In this document: piece by piece, positions 49,741 through 61,471 of the stretch
How positions within the stretch are numbered: position 1 is the stretch's first letter
Layout: the number at the start of each line of letters is the position of its first letter
DNA from: Amoebidium appalachense
Lineage: Eukaryota > Ichthyosporea
Assembly: GCA_963693365.1 (NCBI GenBank)
Contig: CAVNZM010000002.1
Span: 8,494,001 to 8,558,000, forward strand
Length of the DNA stretch: 64,000 nt
Direction of reading: 5' to 3'
Notes under the pieces: generated by a model
Told to the model about the DNA's origin: nothing
What the model saw: the letters and a program-made list of their open reading frames with translations, nothing else
Database searches by the model: none
Program-made: the position numbers and the translations under genes

Positions 49741-49745
49741 GGGGG
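49697..49745 (+). repeat. Compound T-tract/G-tract
   Basis: About 23 T followed directly by about 26 G. Confidence 0.9.
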
Positions 49746-49961
49746 ATGGGGGGGAGGGGGGAGAGGGGGGTAAGAATTGTGGTGTCTTGCTTCCCTTCCT
49801 TCTTCCTCCCCTCTCTCCCCATCTTCAAGTGAGCAGAGCCTAATTACGTTTGGAAGCAGAATTTAAGTTACTTTTCGTTGACAAGGTGGATGGGTTGAAA
49901 TTCGGAAACTGTGGATAACTTGCTGTACTCCCTCCCCCCCCCCGCCCTCCCCCTCTCTCCC

Positions 49962-50072
49962 CCTGGAGTTTGGGCTCTAACAATGATGCATACCCTTTGT
50001 GCGTGCTCTGCAAACTTGCATTGTGTTACCTGTCGTCAATGTGTGTTTTTTAATTTGTAACGCCTTCTAACC
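49962..50072 (-). repeat. Interspersed repeat copy 6 (reverse orientation)
   Basis: Diverged: TTTGGGCTCTAACAATGATGC, GCTCTGCAAACTTGCATTGTG, then GTAACGCCTTCTAACCCCC. A preceding stretch (49880-49920, TTGAAATTCGGAAACTGTGG) matches the sequence beside copy 7, so the unit may be longer than 110 bases. Confidence 0.6.
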
Positions 50073-50270
50073 CCCCCTCTCCCCTATTGTCGGCTTTTAA
50101 CACCCCCCTCCTCCCCTCCCTCCCCCCCTTCCCCTCCCCAACCGCCGCCGCTGCCGCCGCCGCCACCTCTGAAACACATGTGCACACTCCTACCGCATGC
50201 AGAAATGAATATGCACATGCACACACACGGACAAACCCGCACTTGCCACATGCGCGAAAGAACGCATGTT

Positions 50271-50272
<2 letters not shown>

Positions 50273-50349
<77 letters not shown>
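50273..50349 (+). repeat. (CA)n directly upstream of the F-box exon
   Basis: Pure CA run ending 15 bases before the predicted 3' splice site AACAG at 50364. Confidence 0.95.
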
Positions 50350-50351
<2 letters not shown>

Positions 50352-50364
50352 TTTAAACAAACAG

Positions 50365-51977
50365 AATGCCTCCTTAATCGGCTCCCAGACGAGGTGATCT
50401 TTTCGATTATCCGGGAACTGTCATTGGACGGCCGAAAGACATTAACCACTGTGTGCAAACGCTTTAGCCACTTGGCGTGCGACGCGCAATCGGGCCTAAT
50501 CGAACTCGCGATCCCCTTTGCGGATCAAGAAGAAATCGAAGATCCCAGCCTGCTTCCGTCCGTTAAGAGATGGGGATCGGCGATCGGCTCGGTAAGTATC
50601 CACATGGGGTATTTCCTAAACTACATCTCCTCTATAGAAATGAAGTCGACGCACGACATAATGGCCGCGCTTCACCAGCTCGAAAAGGTGAAATCCGTGA
50701 GTGTTTATGGCGAATTTGTCAGCCAGAACAAGAATCTTAAAGAGTGGATCGGGAGTTGGGTGCGCCTGTTAAGGTGCAAGGATTTATCCATGTTTCAGCA
50801 GGGCGATACAGGATCGGAATCGGACGAAGAGGATCAGGAAAACATTGGGTCGACATTTGTTTCGCATGCGTGGAACGAATGCCCGCAATTGGAATCACTA
50901 ACCCTGAGCGGGTTCGAGGTGGCAAAGACGAGATTACGGAAGGAAAACGAAAATTTGACGTCCCTGACCGTCCACAAGACGTATGATGTGTGGGAGAATT
51001 TGGAGGAATTGATTCAAAAAGCCCCGAAATTACAGAAGTTGGCTTTGGTCCAACTGAGCGTAATTGCGGCAAATTCAGCCAGGGTGTTGGATATGCGGGT
51101 AGTCACACGACCCATATGCAAGACAATTCGGGAGATCCATTTGCATTTTAACCGGTTTTTTTACGGCCAGTGTGATTTGGCTGGGTTTGCAGAGTGTGAG
51201 AATTTGGAGAAGCTCGTGTTCAAGGGGGACAAACACTTCAAATGTACCAAACTTCCGGTTATTCCGAAACTGAAAGACGGCCAATTTTGCGGGTTAGAGG
51301 GGGACCTATCTAGTTTGGCCGAGTGCACCAATTTGGAGGTTTTTTTTTGGGAATCGGGCGTGATGCAAGGCGGGATTCCCGACCTCAAATCGGAGCGATT
51401 GAGATTCGTCACGATCGATACGAAAGATTCGAGCCTCTCCGGAAAGGACGTCGGATCGTTTGAATTTCTAGGCCGCAGCGCGAAAACGTTGCGGGTGCTG
51501 GCTTTCAAGGGGGTCGCAAACATCCCCACGCACGTAATTTCCAATCTCAAATCTCTCACGCACCTCCAGATATTCAGCACGGCGGTGAAATCGGATTTTA
51601 TCGCCCTGTCCAACCATCCCAAACTCCGCGTTTTGGGACTTCACAGTGTCACGGGCATTTCCAACCTCGGCCCGGCCCCATCTCACCCATTCCACTCACT
51701 TAGAGAGGCTGTTCTAGTCGAATGCCCCGATCTGGAGAGCGCCGATCCGATCGTAAATTGTCGCCACCATAGGAAACTGGCGGTCGGTGGCCCGACAAAA
51801 ATCGGCGACGTTTCGTATTTTTCGCACCATCCGTCGATTAGGGAGCTAGGGGTACAGGACTTGCCTAATTTGGACATCATGCCGTTTGCCACGTGCCCCT
51901 TCCTCACCCCCGACGCTTGCACGGGCTATGGAAGTAGCATCGGTCAGGTGGCAGTCTTTAAAGAGGCACTGAAAAAG
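50365..51977 (+). CDS. F-box/leucine-rich protein, one large internal exon
   Basis: The 537-codon open frame starts with an F-box-like segment (LLNRLPDEVIFSIIRELSLD, then GRKTLTTVCKRFSHLAC). Irregular leucine-rich segments follow (for example CPQLESLTLSGFEVAK, ECENLEKLVFKGDKHF, LKSLTHLQIFSTAVKSDFIA), ending in SSIGQVAVFKEALKK. F-box proteins of this build select targets for SCF ubiquitin ligases; the function here is inferred from the fold only. The exon looks bounded by AACAG (after a CA run) and AAAAAG/GTGTTG (before a C run). No start or stop codon is assigned: an ATG at 50178 would force translation of the CA run, so an upstream exon is more likely. A frameshifted inverted copy lies at 43752-45328. 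Confidence 0.75.
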
Positions 51978-52684
51978 GTGTTGAACCTGCCCTCCTCCCC
52001 CCCCCCCCCCCCCCCCCCCCCCCCGAACCACGCCACCACCACACCATCCCACCCCAACCCACCCTGCCCCGCCCCACCCCCCTTTTTCCCCCTTGGACTG
52101 ATGCTGCATTCTTAGATTATAAATGTTACTTTGGCCATTGCGTGTCCTGTTTCCTTCCCCGTGCGTCTCAATGCGAAGTGGTACTTAGTACCCTTTTCGG
52201 TTTTCTTGCCTACCACCCCCCCCCCCCCCCCCCCCCCCCCCTCCCCCATATTTTTCTTGCTTCTGCTTACTGCTGCAACTTTAACCCCCGGCCTTTCCCA
52301 CTGCCCTTGCCTGCATAAGCAACCCTGCTCGTCTCTGATCAAGACGGGTGACCTACTCATGTTCAAGTGAAACAGTATCTGAGTTGGGTTTCGTTAACGA
52401 GGGGAATAGGTCGAAACTCGGGTACTGTGGATGACGTGGGCCCCCCCTGAGGATGGGCTCTGCTTATTATGCATACTCTTTATGTATGGCTTGCATTCTG
52501 CATCGTGTTATCCGTTTGTTCTTGTGTACTTCGTACTTTTTGACGCATTCAAAACCCCCCCTCCCCCCCCCTCCCCCCCCCATCATTTTTGGTCCGGTGT
52601 GGTTTGCATGACGGTTTTACGTTCTCATATCTTTATGTCGTGTCCACAAGTTGGTCTTGGTGGTCTGCTTTGTGTCCCCCCCCC

Positions 52685-52749
<65 letters not shown>

Positions 52750-52813
52750 TCACCTCTTCCATCCCCCCCCCCCCCCCCCCCCCCCCCCGTATTCATACAT
52801 CACCTTCCCCCCG

Positions 52814-52848
<35 letters not shown>

Positions 52849-52983
52849 TGTAGTTCATGCATCACCCCTCCCTCCCTCACCCCCCTCTCCTCAAAAAAAA
52901 AAAATCCCCTCTTCTCCCCTCCGTTCCCAGCACCCAATGCACCGCCGTTTTGAAATTCTTGAGTGGGTAACCGCCCCCCCCCC

Positions 52984-53030
<47 letters not shown>

Positions 53031-53359
53031 CACACACACACACACTACAAACACACAAACACAAACACAAACAAATAATCTTTGTGAGCTTACTGCGCGT
53101 GAATCCTTGCCATGGGTAGGCAAATCTTTTTACGTGTTCGTTTGTGTCTGGCTGCCGGGGGTGGGGGGGGGGGGGGGGGGGGGGGGTGGCCCTTTTCCTT
53201 CCCTCCCCCCCCCCCCCCCCCCTGCCACGTGCGACGTGACCTCTGCCGCCGTATGATCAACTATACTCTGTTGTGTGTGTGTGTGTGTTTGTATTTTTTG
53301 TACAATGGGGGGGGGGGGGGGGGGGGGGGGGAGGGGGGGGGGGAAGAAGGAAAAGGGCC
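51978..53359. other. Downstream of the F-box exon, low complexity
   Basis: C runs (52000-52024, 52208-52241, 52678-52700, 52765-52788, 52818-52848), CA runs (52700-52744, 52986-53030) and repeat copy 7. No further exon of the F-box gene was recognised. Confidence 0.6.
52445..52554 (-). repeat. Interspersed repeat copy 7 (reverse orientation)
   Basis: Well preserved in reverse: CCCTGAGGATGGGCTCTGC, TTATTATGCATACTC, GTGTACTTCGTACTTTTTGACGC, ending before a C run. About 65 bases on its left resemble the flank of copy 6. Confidence 0.8.
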
Positions 53360-53556
53360 AAAAAAAAAAAAAAAAAAAGAGGGGAGGGGGGGGGGGGGGG
53401 GGGGGCTGCTACCTTTGGAGGTAGCTCTTATTTTTCAAGGCTGACAAAACTTTCCTTCCGAAGTCGACTGATCATGCGCCAACTCATACCCTTGAAAAAT
53501 ACAAATAAAAAATAAGAGCTACCTCAAAAGGTAGCAGCCCCCCCCTCCCCCCTCCC

Positions 53557-53592
<36 letters not shown>
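53360..53592. repeat. Foldback element with compound arms
   Basis: Left arm: A run (53360-53378), G run, then CTGCTACCTTTGGAGGTAGC and TCTTATTTTTCAAGG (to 53440). Right arm (53490-53592) is the reverse complement: CTTGAAAAATAC, AATAAGAGCTACCTCAAAAG, GTAGCAG, C run, T run. The spacer is about 50 bases. Each arm also contains a short hairpin (CTACCTTTGGAGGTAG). Confidence 0.85.
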
Positions 53593-53726
53593 CCCCTCCC
53601 CCTGCCAACCTGGGGTACTATCAATGTCGTATGATTCTTACAGATGACCCCACACAGAGGTCACGGAGCAACACCGTCAAGAAGGGGGCATGACGGGGAC
53701 GTGCAGCCAGACGGTCAAAAGGAAAC

Positions 53727-53739
53727 TTTTTTTTTTTTT

Positions 53740-53789
<50 letters not shown>
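53727..53789 (+). repeat. Compound T-tract/G-tract
   Basis: 23 T followed directly by 40 G. Confidence 0.95.
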
Positions 53790-53791
<2 letters not shown>

Positions 53792-53888
53792 GGTTGCATC
53801 ATGATCATCCTTTTCTGGGCCTTGTTTCTTTTTAGCACAACTTTTGGGAGATTTTTTCTGTTCGGCTTTGTGGCTCTGATATGTAGGT

Positions 53889-53964
<76 letters not shown>

Positions 53965-54585
53965 AGGAGATACAAGGTTGCATGAAGCATTTTGTAAAGC
54001 AATAGCAGGTGGTACCGGTAATCTCCAAACTATTTTTATATCATTTTCTTTTTTAAAATATAATCATTGACTATGGGTGGGCACATGGGTGTTTTATATT
54101 ATGAGACGGTGCATATGTTGCGAGTGTTGTCTTGAGTTTGTACGTGGTTATGGTTGTGTATGTGTGCATGGTGCCACTAAGTGTGTGTTGAAGTTTGTTA
54201 GGTGGAAATGTGTGTGTACATGTGCCATGCCCAGTGTGTACACATGTATGTATAATAGTGCGCGCAATGACAATATTCCTACTTTTTTTTATAGGTTGTA
54301 ATAACACTACTGTTGGCTACATGTCATTACCATCAATGACATGTGTTTTATGAGTTTTCCCGGGTATCATGATAAAAATCTGATCTGTCACCTTGCTACA
54401 TGTCTGAGAGCAATATATGATACGTTGCTGTACTGTACTTCCGAGATATTTGGATATATCTTTCATCTGTGTATGTATTTTAATAAAAGTCACGACTATT
54501 AATAACATGTCTGTACTTCTACGTACATATATAGTGTGTGTTGTGGGCTCGGTGACCTGGTAGGCCCCTGAGGCTGAATGCCATG

Positions 54586-54623
<38 letters not shown>

Positions 54624-54763
54624 TCTCCCCTCCCCTCCAAAACCACCCACCCACCCACGTGCACCCATCCGTTATTCTTGTTGTGTGGGGAGGGACACTC
54701 CCCCATCGAGACCCCCCACCTCCCCGGCCCCCGGTTAGGGCCTCATGTGTGTGCACGAACCCC

Positions 54764-54797
<34 letters not shown>

Positions 54798-55387
54798 TTG
54801 TGACACACGCGTGCACACACACGTGTACACGCCCACGCATGCGCGCGCACACACACACACATTTAATTATCTTGAACACAAACCTTTTTGATTCATAAAG
54901 TTATTTATTTATTTTGGGGGGCCCCGGGGATCGTGGAGGGGGGGGGGGGGGGGGAAGGGGGGGAAGCCTTTTGCCGTTGCGATCCGGGGCCCGGCCCGGG
55001 TGCTCATCCAATGTGGTATCATCGACCCTCCTCGAGCTCCTCGAGGACCGGCCATCCCCCCCTCCCCCCTGCACCCCCCCCCCCCCCCCCCCCTCCCCCC
55101 CCCCCCTCCCCCACCCGGCCTCTCCCCAACCACACCACCACCACCGGTCACTGTGACAGCCCCACAAACCAACCCTCCCCACCTGTCCCCCTCCCCCCCA
55201 CCCCCCGTGATCACACACACACACACACATACACAGTGTCACAGACACACACGCACACACACACCTGCTAGCATGATATATAGTAGTACCCGGATACAGA
55301 ATTAGAATGTTAAAAACGTACGTGTTTGTGTGTATTGAGTGGGGTGGCTGTGTATGTCTACATATTGTGTGTGTGTGTACATATGAT

Positions 55388-55419
<32 letters not shown>

Positions 55420-56548
55420 GAGAGGGGGGGGGGGATGAGATGCAACTTAACACCGTAAGTCTATTAACAAGTGTGAATTCGTGCATGAATTTCTTTCCCA
55501 TTGGTAGGATGCCCAGCATTCCTCCAATCACATAGAGACCAATCACATGGCGGCAACTATAACTAAACTAATGAAATGAGTAAATTCACGAAATTGGGGT
55601 ACTCGTGTAAATGCTTCGTGTGATAACGGCGTAACCAACTTTGTAGTGTAGTGTTATGCTAGAACACAGCGTACTACCACACCGATCCTAATCGCAGTTC
55701 GAAAAAAATAACCAAAATACCATGTTCTCAATTATCAACAGCTGAGAAATATTGAGAGAAAACACGGTAGTGTGTGGTGGTAGAAATTAGTATCGGGGGG
55801 GGGGGGGGGGGGGGGTTCGTGTTAGGAAACACAACACCTATTATCTATGCAAATCCCTCCCCCCAAAATTCAGGTGGAAAACAGGACGTCTTATGTACAA
55901 AGTGACTGTTTCACAGCATTTGCATGGGGGAAATGGAGGAAATCACGCAAACAAACCTACACCAACAATAAAAGCCCAAGCTATGCGCATAAATGGGTTC
56001 CCAAAATAGCGTTCGTAACTATATCATATGTACATATATCGGCCGGTCGTCCCCCGCCGAATCGACTATTTGTTTAAATTTGATTTTGGATTTGTGATCT
56101 GTACCAACAGGATGGGATCAAAATACAAAAAATAAAAATAAAGAAACCCGGTCATAGTAGTACATATGTTACATGTGGTTTTGGTGACATATGTATTTTC
56201 TAACCTATTGCGTATACGACAAACTATTTCCCGCTGTGGTATTGGTTCATGAGTACCTGACGTTCGCCATCTAGACCCGTGCTTTGTGCATCGCAATGTA
56301 ACAAAATCGATTCACGCCGTCGGGAGAGAAGAACTGAACTTGTTGAATATAGGTAAAACCGTTCAAAAACCTGCACACAGAATGAGTAGATGAGGGAAAA
56401 CCGGGACAAATTCCCAAAAGAAACCTGCATGGGCTCTTCCCCCGTGTGGCGTAATGTCGATGCACGAACGGATGCCTTAGAGTCAGCCAAAATCTTGACC
56501 GTCATATCCCATGGAAACTGGCCAGCTTTCGATTCGGGTCGAGTCGGG
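53790..56548. other. No gene seen
   Basis: Starts with G runs (53890-53962), then AT-rich complex sequence (54000-54560), C runs (54590-54620, 54764-54796, 55075-55107), a G run (55388-55417) and complex sequence from 55440. Short frames at 55847-56505 show no family features. The part nearest 56548 is probably 3' UTR of the sphingomyelinase-like gene. Confidence 0.55.
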
Positions 56549-57161
56549 TCAGAAGCATACCCGTGCGTGAACCGGATAGTGGTCCGAGAGGTCCGTCAAC
56601 CACCGTGTATACTCGCACATGATCGAATCTGGATGAACGTTCCACGGCTGAAGCGTCGCTCCCATGCACGCCTTGAACGGGCTCTTTGCCTTTAAGGGTA
56701 CAACCCGAATCGAAGACGAAATTGTTGGAACGGGTCGACCCGGCCCGTTCAGGACCAGAACGTAATCGAGCCACTCCTTTGCACAGCACGTGCAGTGGCG
56801 TTGGGCCTTGTCGTAGGACTCTGAGCAGCCATCGGACTCACCGGTCATCCCAACCAGTTTGTTGGTTTCAGGGTCTGACGTATACTGCAAGTATTATTGT
56901 TATTCTTAGTCCCATTATTGTTAATTGTGGGTTTTTTTTTTGTATTGTTTTTTTTCCCGCGGTGGGGGGGGGGGGGGGGGGTAGATTGAGTTATAGATAA
57001 GGCACTAAATACACATTCTCAACATACGATTTACACACAAGGAGCATGCATAAGTAGAACCCATCCTCAAGGGGGGTTTGTGTGTGCGTGTGTGTGTGTG
57101 TGGGTGTGGGTGGGGGGGGGGGGGTGCTCAAGGGGAAGGGGGGGTTGGTTCCAGTGGTGAA

Positions 57162-57194
<33 letters not shown>

Positions 57195-57543
57195 AAACAG
57201 TGGCGGTTTGAGTATTGAGTGGTTGAGGTGAAGAAAACACATAGGAGGATGGGAGAAGAGGAGGAAGAAGGGTGGTTGGGTGGGTGGGGGAAGGGTAGAT
57301 GGATACCCACACAACACACGGGGAATAATCGCAAACAGGATTTTTTTCAAACAGGAGGTAATTCCTAAGTCACCCCCCTCCCCGCCCCACACCCACCCAC
57401 CCACATGCACATGTACACACGCAAACACACACCTCCGGCTAAGCTTAAGGACCCAACCTGCTCTTTTCTTCTTTCCCTCCCTGAATTCCACACCTCCCCC
57501 ACACAACACCCACCACCCCCCTTGCCCTGGTTTCCCTTCTCCA

Positions 57544-57582
<39 letters not shown>

Positions 57583-57749
57583 ACCCCACCACCACCACTA
57601 CCATCACGACCAATTCTCTCTCCATTCCTCTCGCTCCCTTGCTCGCCCCCCCCCCCCCCCCCCCCCCCCTCTTCCTCTCCCTCTCTCTTCCCCTCCCCAC
57701 CAATTCTCTCGTCTCCCTCCCTTCCTCACCTTCCCTCCCCCCCTCTCCC

Positions 57750-57781
<32 letters not shown>

Positions 57782-57870
57782 CCGCCTCTCTCCCTCTCCC
57801 CCTCCCCCGAACACACCAATTCGCTTGTCTCTCCTCCCCCCCACCCCAATGCCTCTCACTTCTCTCTCTC

Positions 57871-57953
<83 letters not shown>

Positions 57954-59039
57954 CCACTTCCCCCCTTCCCCCGGGGCCTTTCTATTCCACTCCCCACCAA
58001 CCCCCAACCTCTGCTTACAGCAGAACCTTCTGCCTTTCCCAGTTCAGGCGGAGGGAGAATATGCCGATTGTACAAGGGGATGAAGTGGAAGAGAGGGAGA
58101 GTGTGTGTTCGACAGCAGAACTAGGTACAAGGTATAACTACACGACGAGAAACACGGTGCAGGACACATGTAAAGGCAAACATTCAAGTATGCAACATAA
58201 GCAGAGCCCATCCTCAGGGAAGGCCCAAGTCACGAAGTGCATCTTAGTTTCGACTTATTTACCTAGGAGGGAAGGATTTCTTTTTTTTTTTTTTTTTTTT
58301 TGGGGGGGGGGTTGGGGGGGGGGGGGGGGGGGGGGAAGGGGTCATGAAGAGCCAGAGGCAACATACCTGAGTCTCCTCCCCCCCCCCCCCCCCCCCCCCC
58401 CAATCCCCCCTCCTCGACCATATTTCACACCTGCCTAAACTCCCCTCCCCATCCTCCCTCCCCCCCCCCCCCCCCCTTAACCCTCCCCTTTCCCCTTGTC
58501 AGTTGCTAGATTATTCATCTACCTCTCCTGCTTCCCCCCTCCCCCCCCCCCTCCCCCTATCCCAACCTCCCCCCTCCACCCTCCCCCTTCCCCCCCTTCC
58601 CCCCTCTTTCTTAGGAGAACATAATTATGAATTTTTTATGGATAACCAATTAATTCAAAAACGCACCTTTGAGATTCCCGTCTCAGGCAGCATGCTTGCC
58701 CCCAGTATACTCAGCAGCGTGTCGACCTGACTGGGTGTATTAACTCTGTCCTCGTTAAAGTCACCCATCAGCACCACAGGATCGCCCAATGGAAGATCGA
58801 GTTCAAGAATGAACGATCGGAATTCGGCTGCCTGCATGTGTGATTGGGGTTGGAATTATGTGTCAGTGTCAAGCTGCCCATTGTTGGTTTGTACACAGCA
58901 CAACCCATCCACGCACACATCGGACACAGACACAGACACAGATACACACAGACACACAAACACACAGACCCACACAAACACACACACACGCACACACACA
59001 CTTAGACACCCACGCACAGTCTCTCTTTCTCTCCCTCCC

Positions 59040-59073
<34 letters not shown>

Positions 59074-59259
59074 CCCACCCACCCACCCAACCCCATCCCT
59101 CTCTCTCTCTTTTTCTCTCTTTTTCCATCTATCTCCTTCGTGGGGAAAGGGGGACACAGGTGGGGTGGGGTGGGGGGGAAGGGAGGGCTCGTTGACTACA
59201 TCTGATGTGCCCCCTCCCCCCCCCCCCCCCCCCAGGCCCTTCCTCCCTCCACCCTATGA

Positions 59260-59290
<31 letters not shown>

Positions 59291-59335
59291 CACACATGCA
59301 CAAACACATACCCAGCCCCCGAGCCCCTCCCCTCG

Positions 59336-59375
<40 letters not shown>

Positions 59376-59865
59376 CCTCCCCTCCCTCCCTTCCCCTCCA
59401 CCCTCCCAAAACGTTTACATCCAACACTCAAACACACCGATTTGAAACACACACAAGCTCCCTTCCCTGTTTATCTGCAACTCACCCGGTGGCACCCACG
59501 AACCACAATTATTCATCAGGCCTTTGTTTCCCCCTTCTACTTCATTTCTAGTTCACCAAGCAATTTTCTTTTCACGTGTCTCCTTTCCCTTTCCCCAACC
59601 CACAGTCATTCATCCCCTCCCCCCCTTCCCCCCCCCTCCGCCCCCTCCCAGCGAAACGACCTCCCCCCTCCCCCTCCTTCCCCCCTCTCCCCCTACCCCG
59701 TCTCACCACTCTTCTAACTTTGTTGTCCCTGGTTGGCTTGTACAAAGAGAAGAGAAGGTGACCATACCCTAAAAACGAATCCAAAAAAAAGGGCATACCT
59801 CAGACCATGAGATTACCCCTGAGATTTTCCCTTGGCAATACACCCTTCCTTTCTTCTTCGTACCA

Positions 59866-59912
<47 letters not shown>

Positions 59913-61471
59913 ATCCCCTCTCCCTCCCCACGCTGGGCTGTCCAACCCCACAAACTTTCCAAGGCTCATTCCCCTCACACTCATACCTTAACATCACCAC
60001 TAAACCAGTTGGCAGTAAACCTTCTTCTCCTGTCCCCCAGCCCTTCACTCGCTCCCTCCCTACCCCTCCCTCCCCCCTTCCCCCCTTCCCCCTCCTCCCC
60101 TCCCCCCACCCTTTCCACCTTCCCTCCTCCTTCCTCCCACAACAGCAACCAGGGTCGCACTCCCACCCCCCCACAACCACTGACAACAAACACACACTAT
60201 ACCTGTTTTTGCCTAATCTCAAACCCCTTCTCGTTATTCCACGCCTGCATGTGCGTTGCAAAAACATGCACATACTTCTGCGGTTCGACCTCAATCTTTG
60301 CGTAAATTACGCTCTTCGCAGCACCGCAGTCGTCCAAATGGCATGCATCGTACAGTTTGTGTCTTTCCTCCACAATGGGCCACCGTGAAGCAATAAACAC
60401 GCCCGAATCGACAACCTTGAGCTTGCCAAATATGGGGTCCACCGTGGTGAAATAGTGGAATCCGTATGTTTTTAGGTTATCCCTCATGACTTTGCGGCCA
60501 TAGGTGGTAAACGCCTCGTTGAATGAAACGATGTCGAGTGTGGGGATGGCTTCAACCAGGTGCTCGGGTATGCGCTCCGCCCTCTCATACTGCAGATGAG
60601 AGCAATAAATTATATTTGCGTGTTAGCACTGCAAATTGCCATATAACCCCGAAGCCTTACGGATACAACATTTTAATCGTGTTTTGTATACTAAAAGGAA
60701 GAACACAGGGCTTGCACGAAACGATAGACTTCCAAAAGATACAACGACGGCAAAAAGCTCGATGAAAACTTAACAGCCACTTAGGTCTCCTCTTTCAACG
60801 CATATTAGTATTGAGTATACCATGCAGGCTTGTGCCTAGTACAAAGCCAATGGGAACAAACAAAAAAAACAAGCACACACAAGCACACAGGCAGACCCAA
60901 AACAAGTGCCGAGGAACCCCCGTCGGACACTTCACCTTTTACAAGTCGCAAACCCTTAGTGCCATATCCGGCCCAGTATCCCCACCCCCCGCCCTCCACC
61001 CCAAACCCCCAACCTTCCTTCACCTCTTACTTCGTTCTCGGCTTTGCTCAGCCACTCACCAACACACTCAGGCGCGTTTCCCCCCCCCCCCCCTCCTCCC
61101 CCCCCCGCCGCCCCCTCCCCCCCCCCCCCCCCCCCCCCCTCCTCCGCCTCCTACTCCCTCCTCTGCATCCACACTTTCATTCCCACTTACACAACACACC
61201 AACCCACCTGCCCGTCGTGTGCAATCCAAAACGGCCTTCCAAACACGTTGTAGTTTGCAAAGTCCAAGCATCCCTTGAAGGTACTGCTTGCCAAATCCTG
61301 GGGCACCTCAAGCAGCTCTTCATCTGCTACTAGACCAACCCTTCTCCTATGTAATCCCTCTTCGTCATTTCTGCGAAAGTTTAGAGAATCAAGTGTTGGC
61401 AACCCGCCGCTCAAAGATGCGAAAAGGACGGCTGTCAGCGCGGCCAGTATCAGAGAAGACCAGATTCCCAT
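56549..61471 (-). CDS. Secreted neutral sphingomyelinase-like phosphodiesterase (4 exons)
   Basis: Exons 61208-61471, 60203-60589, 58667-58831 and 56549-56884 join in phase 0 to 383 residues. All three introns are GT-AG with acceptors TGCAG. Residues 1-24 are a signal peptide (MGIWSSLILAALTAVLFASL). The rest is an endonuclease/exonuclease/phosphatase-fold domain with the sphingomyelinase pattern: NYNV (73-76), SFNEAF with the metal-binding Glu113, DSGVFIASR (149-157), ATHMQA (His201), MGDFNED (Asp241, Asn243), EWLDYVL (309-315) and SDHYPV (catalytic-type His374). These enzymes cleave sphingomyelin to ceramide and phosphocholine outside the cell. Extra Cys residues (292, 303, 305, 306) suggest disulphides. 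Substrate is inferred; another phosphodiester-cleaving role is possible. The gene looks intact. Confidence 0.9.
56981..57070 (+). repeat. Interspersed repeat copy 8 (sphingomyelinase-like gene intron 3)
   Basis: Diverged: TTATAGATAAGGCACTAAAT, ACACATTCTCAACATACG, ending GCATGCATAAGTAGAACCCA and TCCTCAAGGGG. Confidence 0.65.
57877..57950 (+). repeat. (CT)n microsatellite, sphingomyelinase-like gene intron 3
   Basis: Perfect CT run within a longer C/CT-rich block (57545-57870) that includes C runs of about 40 bases. Confidence 0.95.
58121..58219 (+). repeat. Interspersed repeat copy 9 (sphingomyelinase-like gene intron 3)
   Basis: CTAGGTACAAGGTATAACTA, CAAACATTCAAGTATGCAAC, ATAAGCAGAGCCCATCCTCA. 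Closest to copy 5. Confidence 0.75.
58281..58311 (+). repeat. Compound T-tract/G-tract, sphingomyelinase-like gene intron 3
   Basis: 21 T followed by 10 G, GTT, then more G. Confidence 0.9.

Noticed and set aside
56224-56505. 93-residue minus-strand frame after the sphingomyelinase-like stop codon
   Set aside because: No family features; position fits a 3' UTR.
57280-58124. Long Pro/Ser-rich open frames across C and CT runs
   Set aside because: Products of C and CT runs inside an intron of the sphingomyelinase-like gene; no splice or domain support.
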